A DNA stretch of 64,000 nt from a virus. Where the stretch lies: positions 62,001 through 126,000 of the IMG/VR virus record IMGVR_UViG_3300028920_002946. One strand, 5' to 3'. Below, in pieces: positions 42,399 to 50,974 of this stretch (position 1 is the stretch's first letter; every line of letters begins with the position of its first letter). A program made the translations under genes and the position numbers. The notes beneath the pieces are model-generated. The model had not been told where the DNA came from, did no database searches, and worked only from the letters and a program-made list of their open reading frames with translations.

Positions 42399-43103
42399 AT
42401 GATAGCTTTGGTGAAAGACGGATGGAACGCCCTGTGTCCAGCGCCGAACCGTTGGTATGTGGCAATGGAGTGCTACAAGCCACATTTCTGGTCGAAACCC
42501 GGCTGCTACGTGGTCTTGGCCACGGACTACGAGTTCGACATGCATCACTTCTCGGACGTGGACGGTGGCTGGGTCGTGCGCCTGGGGAGAGTGGTGGCGC
42601 CCTACGAGCGCCACTATCAGCATGGCGAACATGATCGGTTGAAAGCCCTGCTTGAGGCGATGCCGCCAGAGGACGTGGTCAAGGTGGCCCGGGACCACGA
42701 ATACGACGCGAGTCACATCAGGCAGTTCGCCGTGGAGGCCGCGGAGAGGCGCGGTTTCGGGGATCTCATGCGTGAGGCCGGCATATGGCCGCGCCGGGTC
42801 GAATGGGTCGTAGGCAGAGAGATATCGAGCATATTCCGGCGGAAGATCCCGTACATCGCGGACAAGAGGCTCGAATACTACGCGCGCCGCAGGATCGCGA
42901 TGAATCACGGGTCGATGTGGCTACCGCCTATCAACCAAGCGCTAAACGCGTCCAGGGGCCTCACGACAAGGGAAACGAGGCGGCGCGACAGCTGGACAGC
43001 GGACAACGTCGAACTCTACGAGCGCAAAGCCGTCAGGCGCGCCTTCCGATTGGGCCATTTCACCGGTTACAGGGCCTCGATCTCGGACGACTTGGGGTTC
43101 TGA
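42399..43103 (+). CDS. Plus-strand cargo gene, unknown function
   Basis: The 234-residue protein is soluble, with Trp- and His-rich segments (NRWYVAMECYKPHFW; HHFSDVDGGWVVRLG) and a basic C-terminal half (RKAVRRAFRLGHFTG). No domain was recognised. The ATG at 42399 was chosen over a TTG at 42387 because GGAGGG lies four bases upstream. Opposite orientation to the phage operons and its own host-type promoter mark it as a cargo (moron) gene. An anti-phage or exclusion role is possible but unproven. Confidence 0.75.
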   Translation: MIALVKDGWNALCPAPNRWYVAMECYKPHFWSKPGCYVVLATDYEFDMHHFSDVDGGWVVRLGRVVAPYERHYQHGEHDRLKALLEAMPPEDVVKVARDHEYDASHIRQFAVEAAERRGFGDLMREAGIWPRRVEWVVGREISSIFRRKIPYIADKRLEYYARRRIAMNHGSMWLPPINQALNASRGLTTRETRRRDSWTADNVELYERKAVRRAFRLGHFTGYRASISDDLGF

Positions 43104-43169
43104 AACGCGTTTGACAAGAGGATTCCACATACGCGCTCCAAGCCATAACCAACTTTTTTCAAAAAACTG

Positions 43170-43198
43170 TTGACAGAGGCTTTTGAAAAAAGTATATT
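43170..43198 (+). promoter_or_regulatory. Host-type sigma70-like promoter of LamG gene
   Basis: TTGACA (43170-43175), 17 bases, TATATT (43193-43198), about 50 bases before the ATG, with AAGGAGG at 43234-43240. This is the strongest host-type promoter in the window. Confidence 0.8.
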
Positions 43199-43247
43199 AG
43201 ACTGTGAGAGGAAGTGGGAGGCAATCAACCGAGAAGGAGGACTTCCC

Positions 43248-44111
43248 ATGAGAAAGACGGCACTCGCAGTCATCGCGCTGGTTGGCATGGCCCTGGCGCA
43301 GCCGAACCCGATGATCCCGACGGACGGGCTCCTTGCCCGGTACGACTTCACGAACGGGAGCCTCGAGGACGGTTCCGGCAACGGACGGACGCTCGAGAAC
43401 TTCGCGGGTACATCAAATCTGCCGGAACTCACGGCCGACCGCGACCTTTCCCCGAACAGCGCATATCATTGGAAGGGATCGATTTCGGATCCTTGGATGA
43501 CAGACGATGCGGGGATGCCCGCGGGCTCGGCGGATCGGTCAATCTGCGCGTGGGTATCACTCGTTTCCTGGGATTCGTGCCAATACATTGTTTCGTGGGG
43601 ACTCACCCGGTGGGGTGAGCCAAAGGATGGGTCGTTCAGCCTTGCGTTCCTCTACGACTCCATCGCAGTCCTGCAAGGCGACACGCGCCTCGGGGGCGTG
43701 AGGGTTGCCCATTCGGAGATACCCGCGGACGGATCATATGACGAGCCTTGGGCGCACGTCGCCGTGACCATCGAGGGCACCACGGCCAAGTTCTTCATCG
43801 GCGGGTCGTTGAAGGGGACGGTGACCATACCCGAACTGGCGACGGCCACGGACAACACCAAGCTGATGGTCGGGGGTTCCTTGGGGCACAACATCGACGC
43901 CAAAATGGACGAGATTCTAATCTACGACCGCGCCCTTACCGACAACGAGGTGCTGAACGTCTACGAGCCGCAGGTAGGCATATCGAAGTCTGCCTCAAGG
44001 ATCGTCCATATGACTCCGGCGCGATCAGTCGCCGGATACTACGACTTGAGCGGGCGTCGCATGGCACGTCGGCCGGACGGCGAATTCGCCGTGCGCTACT
44101 TGCGCAGATAG
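43248..44111 (+). CDS. Secreted LamG-domain protein, possible sorting tail
   Basis: The 287-residue protein starts with a signal peptide (MRKTALAVIALVGMALAQ). A concanavalin A/LamG-type domain follows (about 25-245: YDFTNGSLEDGSGNGRTL, HVAVTIEGTTAKFFIGG, KMDEILIYDRALTDNEV). The C-terminus (MTPARSVAGYYDLSGRRMA, then basic RYLRR) resembles the type 9 secretion or Fibrobacter-like tails of FCB-group secreted proteins. It has its own host promoter, so the lysogen or infected host probably secretes it. It could bind host-surface glycans; a role in exclusion or adhesion is inference. Confidence 0.8.
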   Translation: MRKTALAVIALVGMALAQPNPMIPTDGLLARYDFTNGSLEDGSGNGRTLENFAGTSNLPELTADRDLSPNSAYHWKGSISDPWMTDDAGMPAGSADRSICAWVSLVSWDSCQYIVSWGLTRWGEPKDGSFSLAFLYDSIAVLQGDTRLGGVRVAHSEIPADGSYDEPWAHVAVTIEGTTAKFFIGGSLKGTVTIPELATATDNTKLMVGGSLGHNIDAKMDEILIYDRALTDNEVLNVYEPQVGISKSASRIVHMTPARSVAGYYDLSGRRMARRPDGEFAVRYLRR

Positions 44112-44134
44112 TCGCCTTTGCCGCGCGGTGAACG

Positions 44135-44160
44135 GGGGTGGGCATCACTGCCCTCCCCCT
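44135..44160. terminator. Hairpin between convergent genes
   Basis: An 11-bp stem with one mismatch (GGGGGTGGGCA/TGCCCTCCCCC) and a 4-base loop lies between the plus-strand LamG gene and the minus-strand fibre-like gene, so it could terminate both. The U-tract is weak. Confidence 0.55.
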
Positions 44161-44163
44161 CTG

Positions 44164-47100
44164 TTATGCCTGGACGTAACTGATGTAGAGCCTGCCCGTC
44201 AAATTCGCCAATCTGCCGACAACCTCCGGGAAGAACACCACGTCGAGATCCCACTCGCCGTTGTACATGCGCTCAAGGTTGCTCCCCGCGCTCGTGTCGA
44301 ACGGCAGGCGTGTCTGCTTCACCAAGCGAGGATAGACCGCAGCCTTCCACGTCGCGGCGGAGATGTAGCCGCCACACAGCGTCTGCTGCGTGACGTTGAG
44401 GATGTTGAAGTTCTCCGTCACGTTCTCGTAGGGATACCACAGGACGAAGGAGCGGTAGTCTCCGGATTTCGGCCCGTACCCCCTCCAATTGACCTTCGGG
44501 ATATACACCGCCAGATTGCCCTCGACGCTGTATATCCTGGGGAAGTCGGGGTGCGTGTCGATGAGGTTGCCCTCCACGTGCACGATGAAGTTCTCGTCCC
44601 CGAAGCGCGATCCCGGCATCCAGTTGATGACCGACCCGCCGTCGCGGTTTCGGAAGTACGGGGACTCGAACGTGTACGACTGTATGACGTCATCCGCGTT
44701 GATGTGGATAGGGGTTGGGTCATAGGCATACCCCGTCCACTCGACCTTCAGCGTGCCGAGCGTGCACACGTTCACATGTTTGAAGGCGTACCGCTTCTTG
44801 GACTCCTCCGTGATCTCGTCGATGTAGAGGTCGTTCTCCGTGGACCCCACGAGGTCGGTGATCTCGTCCTCCCTGAACGTGAGGGTGTCGTGCCCGAACC
44901 AACCTTTTAGAGGCGGGGTGGTATCCGTCATCACCTCGTAATACTCTTTCGCCCCCGTGACCCCGGCATAGTCAAGCTTGTTCTCGTTGTTGAGGTACAC
45001 GCGCTCGGTGATTGTGAACTTCTTGTCACGGAGGATGACCTCGTTGTTGTGGAAGTTCAACTGGTCGTTGTCTACCACCACCACGTTCACCGGCGTGACG
45101 ATGTCCGTGTCCCCGGACGGCGCCTCCGCCCCCACGAATCGAAGCGACTCGACCGACAGCTCGCCGTTCACGTAGCCCCGGCCCTCGATGTACAGGGGGT
45201 AGTCTGTGTCGATGTTCGTCGTGTCGCCCGCGGCCAAATACGGCACGATGATGCCGCGCTGCGCCTTCACGTCCCCGCGAACGTCCAGCGTCGCCTGGCC
45301 CGTCGAGCCGATGCCGCCGCTGAAGTCGATCACGAATGTGCTCAGCGGAGTGTTCGTCGTCCTGCGGTCGTAGAGGTGTATGCCGACGGGGTCGCTGGAA
45401 CTTCCGGCGGTGCCTCCGAACCGCACATACATGGGTGCCCGCGCCGCCGCGTTCCTGAGGTACACGTCGCCGACCTTGTTGCCGTCCGACGCCTCGGACT
45501 CCGCCACCAGCGGGTTGCCCTGTATGCCGCCCCTCACGAAGCACTTGATCCTGGGGTCGCTGTTCGGGTTGCTGCCGGCCATCCCGTCCAGGGTCGTCCT
45601 GGCGTCCTGACCCACCGCCAACGTCTCGCCGAACGTGCCGTCGCGGTCGACTATGATGTCGTTGTCGACGAGCAGGCGCCCCACCCTGGCGAAGTTGAAC
45701 CTCAGCTGGTCCGCGAACAGCGTGCCGTAGATGTAGACGTCGTCACGGCAGATGACGTTCGGGGAGAACACGACCCGGTTGAGGTTGCCGCCGACGGAGT
45801 TGAAGAACACGTCCCCGTTGAACAGCCACGCGTCCGCGCCCTCGCCGAGGTCCAGCTTGGCGAAGCGGATGCCGCTGACGTCGCCGCCGTAGGTCCCCGA
45901 CCCGTAGTAGTGGTACTTCGTGAACGGTATGTCCAGCGTGGCCAGGAGGGCCCTGCTGACGCTCACGGACTCTATCGAGCGGATCTCCGCGTTCACGGGA
46001 TCCTCGGGCATCTCCTTGATGATGATGCTGCCGTGGCTGTCGTCGATGGCCCCCGTGTAGCCCGCACCGGTGAACCCGTAGACGTTCTCCACGACCTGGA
46101 CGCCGAAGGCCTCGCCGATGCCCGTGGACACCGTGTAGGGGTCCGTCAGCGAGCCGGTCGTCCCCCGGTAGTCCGTGTACACGAACTGCCTGTAGAGGCC
46201 CGTGGGGGCTCCCCAGCCCGTGTTGTATATGATGTCGTCCCTGACCTCCTCGGCGCCGTCCAGGGCGCTCTGCGTGACTGTCACGGCGCCCGTGACGTGT
46301 CCGCCGTCCTCCTTGAGGATGTCGTAGGAGACCGTGTCCCCGGCCTGCAGGTAGTCGTAGCCGCCCGGCAGGGCGAGGAAGCTGTAGTCGGAGTGGTACG
46401 CCTCGCGCAGGCCCGCGCCGTAGAGGGTCTTGATGATCCTGTCGAACTCCGGCCCGAGGTCGCCGATGGTGAACATGCGGCGCCCGAGAAGGTCGTAGCA
46501 CTCGTACTGCCCCGCCACGCCCGTGTAGCCGTAGCCGGAGATCCCCGACTCCCCGACGACCGCGACCCCGCGCTTCACAAGCACGGCCGACACGGCCCCG
46601 GTGACCCCGAAGGCGCCCGTCGCCCCGAAGACGGCGGGGTTGAGCTCGCTCAGCTCGGCGGGGACCACCCATGTGCGGCCCCCCACGCTCGCGTCGAACC
46701 TGGCGTCCCCTTCGGCGATGAAGTCGCCGCGCACGCGCGCGGAGTCGTTCACGTCGAGCACGATGTTGCTACCGCTGAGGCCGTACGAGTCCTTCGGCGG
46801 CTCCCACCCCGGCTCCATGGTGTTGAGGCCCACGCGGCCCATGTGGTCCACCGACACGTAGTTCCGGGGCAGGCCCGTCTCACGCGCCCTGACAAGCGCC
46901 GCGTAGGCGCCGGTCTCGCCGTCCTCCATGACCACCTCGACGCCGACGGTGCCGCTCTCGCCACGCGCGTAGACGCTGACGTTGTGGCGGTACTCCCTGG
47001 CGCCGGTCGAGCCGGCCATGCCGGTGTAGCCGCGGTCGTAGCCCACGTAGACGCTGCCGGCGGACAGCTCCGAGGAGACTATCTCGCCGTCGTGCAGCAT

Positions 47101-48192
47101 CTCCGGGCCCGTCTCGTAGGTGACGAGGCCCGTCGCGTGGCCCGCCATGAGCGAGCCGACCATGAACTTGCCGTCCTGGTCGACGACCCTGGGGGTCACC
47201 GACTCGGAGTTGAGGGCCTCGGTCCCGAGGCCCTGGTTCAGCCCGGTCGCGAAGGCGCCCTCGTCGACGACGGCCCCCGGGAACCTGCCGTCGAACCCGG
47301 TGAGGCCGAGCTGATCGACATCCCGCTGCGTGTAGCCGCCGTGCTCCGTCCTCCAGGACAGCTCGTCGACGCTCTTTACCCGCTTGTCGTAGGTCGAGAG
47401 CAGGTCGACGATGTCGGCGTCCGCGATGTTGTCGCTGAAGGCGTGCCTGTAGATGACCGCGATGGGCACCTTGTAATCGTTGTCGGTCGGGTCGGTGTCG
47501 TCGGGGGACACGCCGCCGAGGAACTCGGTGTGCGTGAATATGTTCCCGTTGATCGGGTCCGTCCAGCCCTCGCGGACCCGGATGTCGATGACCGCGCGGA
47601 GCCTGTTGGCCGTGTCCGTGCCGACCATCGGGCTCTTCATGCTCGTGTCCTTGTAGACATCGAGGTCGGTGCCCGACACCGAGGAGACCTCCTCGAAGTG
47701 GAGGTGCACGTAGACGATGTCGATGCGCTCGGCGTCCGGCGTGGTCAGCGCCGGTATGGGCGTGATCGTCTTGTACTTGTCCGTCTCGGTGGCGAGGTCG
47801 GGATCGGCGCCGTACATCTGCTGGTTGTACTCGACGTCCCCCGCCAAAAAGACGTAGAAGCCCTTCACGTAGAGCGCCGAGGCGTGGTCGAGGCTGCCCC
47901 CGCCCGCGTTGCCGCCCGTCACCGTGAAGTTGCGCACGGTGGTGACCCCGGACTCCTTGACCTTGAAGGCCTCGGCCGTCGACACCGCCGACGCGGCGTA
48001 CGGGTTGTACGGGGCCGCGACATCCCCCCAGGCGCGCTGGACGCCGCGCCGGGCCTGGTCGAGCAGGCCGATGCCCATGTCGCGCACCTCGTCGTCGAGG
48101 AGCGGCCTGTTCCGCTGGGGCCACATGTAGAAGTAGCGCCTGCGCTCGTCGTAGACTATCACGTTCGAATAGTTGCCGGACTTTCCTGCCAT
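44164..48192 (-). CDS. Very large fibre/baseplate-like protein (1342 aa)
   Basis: The protein has a helical N-terminus, then beta-rich domains. It carries repeated Gly-Thr-Gly/Thr-Gly turns (GATGAFGVTGA near 545, GYTGMAGSTGA) and a knob-like segment (VDHMGRVGLNTMEPGW) typical of phage tail-fibre or base-plate proteins. No enzymatic motif is visible. It follows the terminase by 14 bases and ends before the plus-strand island. The exact position in the virion cannot be told; a fibre or tail-tip protein is most likely. Confidence 0.7.
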   Translation of the reverse strand: MAGKSGNYSNVIVYDERRRYFYMWPQRNRPLLDDEVRDMGIGLLDQARRGVQRAWGDVAAPYNPYAASAVSTAEAFKVKESGVTTVRNFTVTGGNAGGGSLDHASALYVKGFYVFLAGDVEYNQQMYGADPDLATETDKYKTITPIPALTTPDAERIDIVYVHLHFEEVSSVSGTDLDVYKDTSMKSPMVGTDTANRLRAVIDIRVREGWTDPINGNIFTHTEFLGGVSPDDTDPTDNDYKVPIAVIYRHAFSDNIADADIVDLLSTYDKRVKSVDELSWRTEHGGYTQRDVDQLGLTGFDGRFPGAVVDEGAFATGLNQGLGTEALNSESVTPRVVDQDGKFMVGSLMAGHATGLVTYETGPEMLHDGEIVSSELSAGSVYVGYDRGYTGMAGSTGAREYRHNVSVYARGESGTVGVEVVMEDGETGAYAALVRARETGLPRNYVSVDHMGRVGLNTMEPGWEPPKDSYGLSGSNIVLDVNDSARVRGDFIAEGDARFDASVGGRTWVVPAELSELNPAVFGATGAFGVTGAVSAVLVKRGVAVVGESGISGYGYTGVAGQYECYDLLGRRMFTIGDLGPEFDRIIKTLYGAGLREAYHSDYSFLALPGGYDYLQAGDTVSYDILKEDGGHVTGAVTVTQSALDGAEEVRDDIIYNTGWGAPTGLYRQFVYTDYRGTTGSLTDPYTVSTGIGEAFGVQVVENVYGFTGAGYTGAIDDSHGSIIIKEMPEDPVNAEIRSIESVSVSRALLATLDIPFTKYHYYGSGTYGGDVSGIRFAKLDLGEGADAWLFNGDVFFNSVGGNLNRVVFSPNVICRDDVYIYGTLFADQLRFNFARVGRLLVDNDIIVDRDGTFGETLAVGQDARTTLDGMAGSNPNSDPRIKCFVRGGIQGNPLVAESEASDGNKVGDVYLRNAAARAPMYVRFGGTAGSSSDPVGIHLYDRRTTNTPLSTFVIDFSGGIGSTGQATLDVRGDVKAQRGIIVPYLAAGDTTNIDTDYPLYIEGRGYVNGELSVESLRFVGAEAPSGDTDIVTPVNVVVVDNDQLNFHNNEVILRDKKFTITERVYLNNENKLDYAGVTGAKEYYEVMTDTTPPLKGWFGHDTLTFREDEITDLVGSTENDLYIDEITEESKKRYAFKHVNVCTLGTLKVEWTGYAYDPTPIHINADDVIQSYTFESPYFRNRDGGSVINWMPGSRFGDENFIVHVEGNLIDTHPDFPRIYSVEGNLAVYIPKVNWRGYGPKSGDYRSFVLWYPYENVTENFNILNVTQQTLCGGYISAATWKAAVYPRLVKQTRLPFDTSAGSNLERMYNGEWDLDVVFFPEVVGRLANLTGRLYISYVQA

Positions 48193-48206
48193 TCACGTTC
48201 CCCGTT

Positions 48207-50192
48207 CTAGCGGTGTAACATCGCCCCGCGGCCCCCGAATCTGCTGCCGAACCTGACGCCCCTCTGCGCCCGGAACCTCCCGGACGGCCTGTTGAGCTCG
48301 GCCTTCACCCTCTCGGAGTGGCTCCGTATCCTCTGCGCCCGCATGGTCGCGACCCTGCCCGACGAGGCGGCCGTGCTGGTGCTGTATCCCTTGTTGCGGT
48401 ACTCCACGGCGAGCAGCGCCGCGCGGCCCAAGGAGTCGCTCAGGTCGTTGTGCATCCCCTTGCGTTCGGGTTCGTGGACGCGTATGATGTACTTCGACCT
48501 CTGCTCCGCCTGCAACGTCAGCAGCTCCCTCACGAGGACGCTGTCCTTCTCCACCCTGTCGCCGACCATGACGGGGTCGCCCTCCGGGAGGCGAAGCTCG
48601 GATCCGACGAAGAGGCTGAGCAGATTCTGGTAGACGTACGAGTTGAGGCCCTCGTGGAAGTTCCTGTACTCGATCTGCTTGATGCCCTTCTTTATGAGCA
48701 TGGGCTCTATGCTGAACCCGTAGTATTGGTCCATCAGCCCGTGCACGACGAAGAACCTCTTCGTGAACTCCTCGATCCAGTCGGCGATCTCCTGGGGGTC
48801 GAAGTACGACAGCTTGATCCTCTGCTCCGCCTCCCGGCCCTCCTCGCCGTCGACGTGGTCGATAACGGGCTCCTGCGCCTCCTCGCCGTCGGCGTCGTCG
48901 GATATGTCCTTGTACCGGACGTCCGACGCGTCCACCTCGAGCCTGTCGGTCTGCGCGCCGTGGACTGCCTCCTTCACCCAATGGGCCACGGTTATCGCGG
49001 TGCCGTCGTTCTTGAAGCCGACGTCGATGCCCATGAAGTGCGGCACGCGCAGCATGCTGGTGGACTTGTACTTGAGCCCCGGCACCACGCACTGCCTGAC
49101 GATCTCGGCGTCCTCTATCCACCCGAAGAGCCTGTCCGAGAACTGCGCCCCGAACTCGCCCCGGAACGATATGGGGTTCTGCTTGTACTTGTTGCGGAGG
49201 TAGCTGGACGACAGGCTCGGGTCCAGCTCCCAGGACGGGGCCTGGATGACCAAAAGGTCGTCGCAGTCGTCCTCGAACCCGCGCTCGAACTCCTCGTAGA
49301 ACTTGCCGGACTTCGGCCCCGGGGACGAGATGGCTATGATCTTCCCGTCCGGCTCCCCGGTGACGGGATCCTTGAACTTCGCCACCGACGGGGTGACGGC
49401 CTCGTACACCGCCTTGTCGTCGTGACCCGTGCCGGCGCCCTTCTTCTTGCCGCTGCTCTCGTCCGTGAAGAAGAAGGCCATCTCGTCGAGGCCGACGATC
49501 ATGTTGCCGGGGCCGCGGAGGCCCTTGGCGTTGCAGGGCGCGATGCGGACGTTGATGGACGGCCGCCCGCGCACGCCGTACCGGTCGATGTCCCTCTGCG
49601 TGCGGAACTTCAGCCATTGCGACGTGGGCTTGGTCCTGAACTTGCGGAAATACTCCGACCGCTCTATGTGGCCCACGACCATGTTGTAGAGGATGGAGGC
49701 AGTCTCGCGGCTGGTCGACAGGCACGTGAACCGGATCTCGTCCTCCGGCATGATGCCGTAGTGCTCCTGCGGGGAGAACTTGTTGAGCAACCTGTACGTC
49801 TCGTAGGCGATGATGCAGCTGGTGAGCATGGTCTTCCCGCCCCTCCGACCGACGACCATGATGATGTTCGGGAAGAACTTATCGATGCGGCGGTTGAGGC
49901 GCCCCTCGTTGTACAGGTAGTCGGCATACTCGACCTCGTTGAACCTGTACAGCTGCTTCTCGTTGAACTTGTCGTTGATGATGATGTCGCGGTTGGAGCC
50001 GCCATCGAGTTCGAGGCCGTAATAGACATTCAGAATGAAGCGCTGGACGGGATAGAGCGGGGGCACCTCGTTCACCCCGAGGGCGAGCCCCCAGGGGGCG
50101 GTGATGAACTCGAGCGCGTTCTTGTCAAGAAGCTTGGAGTGCTCGGAGTCCTTCTTCGTCACCATGTTGGCGCATATTTCCGAAAGGCTCAT
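48207..50192 (-). CDS. terL: Terminase large subunit
   Basis: The 661-residue protein is the packaging motor and nuclease. Its ATPase has a Walker A GRRGGKT (115-121) and a Walker B MIVGLDE (231-237). The nuclease domain starts MGIDVGFKND (D390), with further acidic residues at DQYYG (D488) and NDLSDS (D583, D586). An unusual acidic insert of roughly 35 residues (about 420-455) lies in the nuclease domain. The C-terminus is basic. The upstream 248-residue gene could encode the small subunit. Confidence 0.93.
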   Translation of the reverse strand: MSLSEICANMVTKKDSEHSKLLDKNALEFITAPWGLALGVNEVPPLYPVQRFILNVYYGLELDGGSNRDIIINDKFNEKQLYRFNEVEYADYLYNEGRLNRRIDKFFPNIIMVVGRRGGKTMLTSCIIAYETYRLLNKFSPQEHYGIMPEDEIRFTCLSTSRETASILYNMVVGHIERSEYFRKFRTKPTSQWLKFRTQRDIDRYGVRGRPSINVRIAPCNAKGLRGPGNMIVGLDEMAFFFTDESSGKKKGAGTGHDDKAVYEAVTPSVAKFKDPVTGEPDGKIIAISSPGPKSGKFYEEFERGFEDDCDDLLVIQAPSWELDPSLSSSYLRNKYKQNPISFRGEFGAQFSDRLFGWIEDAEIVRQCVVPGLKYKSTSMLRVPHFMGIDVGFKNDGTAITVAHWVKEAVHGAQTDRLEVDASDVRYKDISDDADGEEAQEPVIDHVDGEEGREAEQRIKLSYFDPQEIADWIEEFTKRFFVVHGLMDQYYGFSIEPMLIKKGIKQIEYRNFHEGLNSYVYQNLLSLFVGSELRLPEGDPVMVGDRVEKDSVLVRELLTLQAEQRSKYIIRVHEPERKGMHNDLSDSLGRAALLAVEYRNKGYSTSTAASSGRVATMRAQRIRSHSERVKAELNRPSGRFRAQRGVRFGSRFGGRGAMLHR

Positions 50193-50198
50193 GACCGC

Positions 50199-50945
50199 TC
50201 ATTTCTTGCCGTAGTAAATCTTCTCGGCCTTCTTCTCGAAGCCGTCGAAGTCCTTCGCGAGCTGCGTGAAGAAGATGTCCTCGTACTGCGGCGGTATCTT
50301 CACCTTGTTGAAGGTCTTGTTTATGACCTGCATGAAGAACTTCAGCACCTGCTGGAAGTTCTCGCTGTGGAAGTCGACCTTCCCAACCGCCTTCTCGCGC
50401 TTCATCTTCTCGCGCTCCACCAGCGTGTCGACGAGGTTCTTGAGCATCTTGATGCGCGACAGGGTCGAATCAGAGATGTCCGTCTCCCCGTTCCACACGG
50501 CGTTGCGCCACGCCTTAAGGTAAGCCGCCTCCTCGGCTATCTCCTCCATGACAACGTTGAGTATCCCGAGGGTCGAGTCGTCCCTCCGGACGGTTTCCAC
50601 CAGCTTGTCGTTCGCGGCCGGGTTGGCGAGGGCCTTCTTGATCTCGGAGGCCTCCGGCAGGTTCGCCGCCGCCTGCGCCTCCTCGTCACCCATGGCGTTC
50701 ACTATCACGGAGGTGGTCGGCATCGGGTTGCAGTTCCCGGAGTCGTGGAGGGTGGGCATCTCTATAATGGGGTCGCCCCCGCCAGCCTCGGCCTCGCGCC
50801 CCTCCGGCTCCGGCGCCGGCCCGGACTTCGCCCCGGGATCCCGTTTCCCTACGACGGGGGGCTTTTCCTCCCCGGGGCCTCCCCCGGCCGCGTCCGCGTC
50901 GTCGGCGGCGTACCCGTCCATGACCTCGTCAATCTCGTCTGCCAT
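50199..50945 (-). CDS. Possible small terminase subunit
   Basis: The 248-residue protein has an acidic, disordered N-terminal 85 residues and a helical C-terminal two thirds (RIKMLKNLVDTLVEREKMKRE; FQQVLKFFMQVINKTF). It sits 6 bases upstream of terL. The ATG at 50945 has GGAGAG upstream; an in-frame ATG at 50972 is an alternative. The adjacency supports a small terminase role, but no HTH is clear. Confidence 0.5.
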   Translation of the reverse strand: MADEIDEVMDGYAADDADAAGGGPGEEKPPVVGKRDPGAKSGPAPEPEGREAEAGGGDPIIEMPTLHDSGNCNPMPTTSVIVNAMGDEEAQAAANLPEASEIKKALANPAANDKLVETVRRDDSTLGILNVVMEEIAEEAAYLKAWRNAVWNGETDISDSTLSRIKMLKNLVDTLVEREKMKREKAVGKVDFHSENFQQVLKFFMQVINKTFNKVKIPPQYEDIFFTQLAKDFDGFEKKAEKIYYGKK

Positions 50946-50974
50946 GCTCTTCTCTCCATATGGATGTGCCACCG

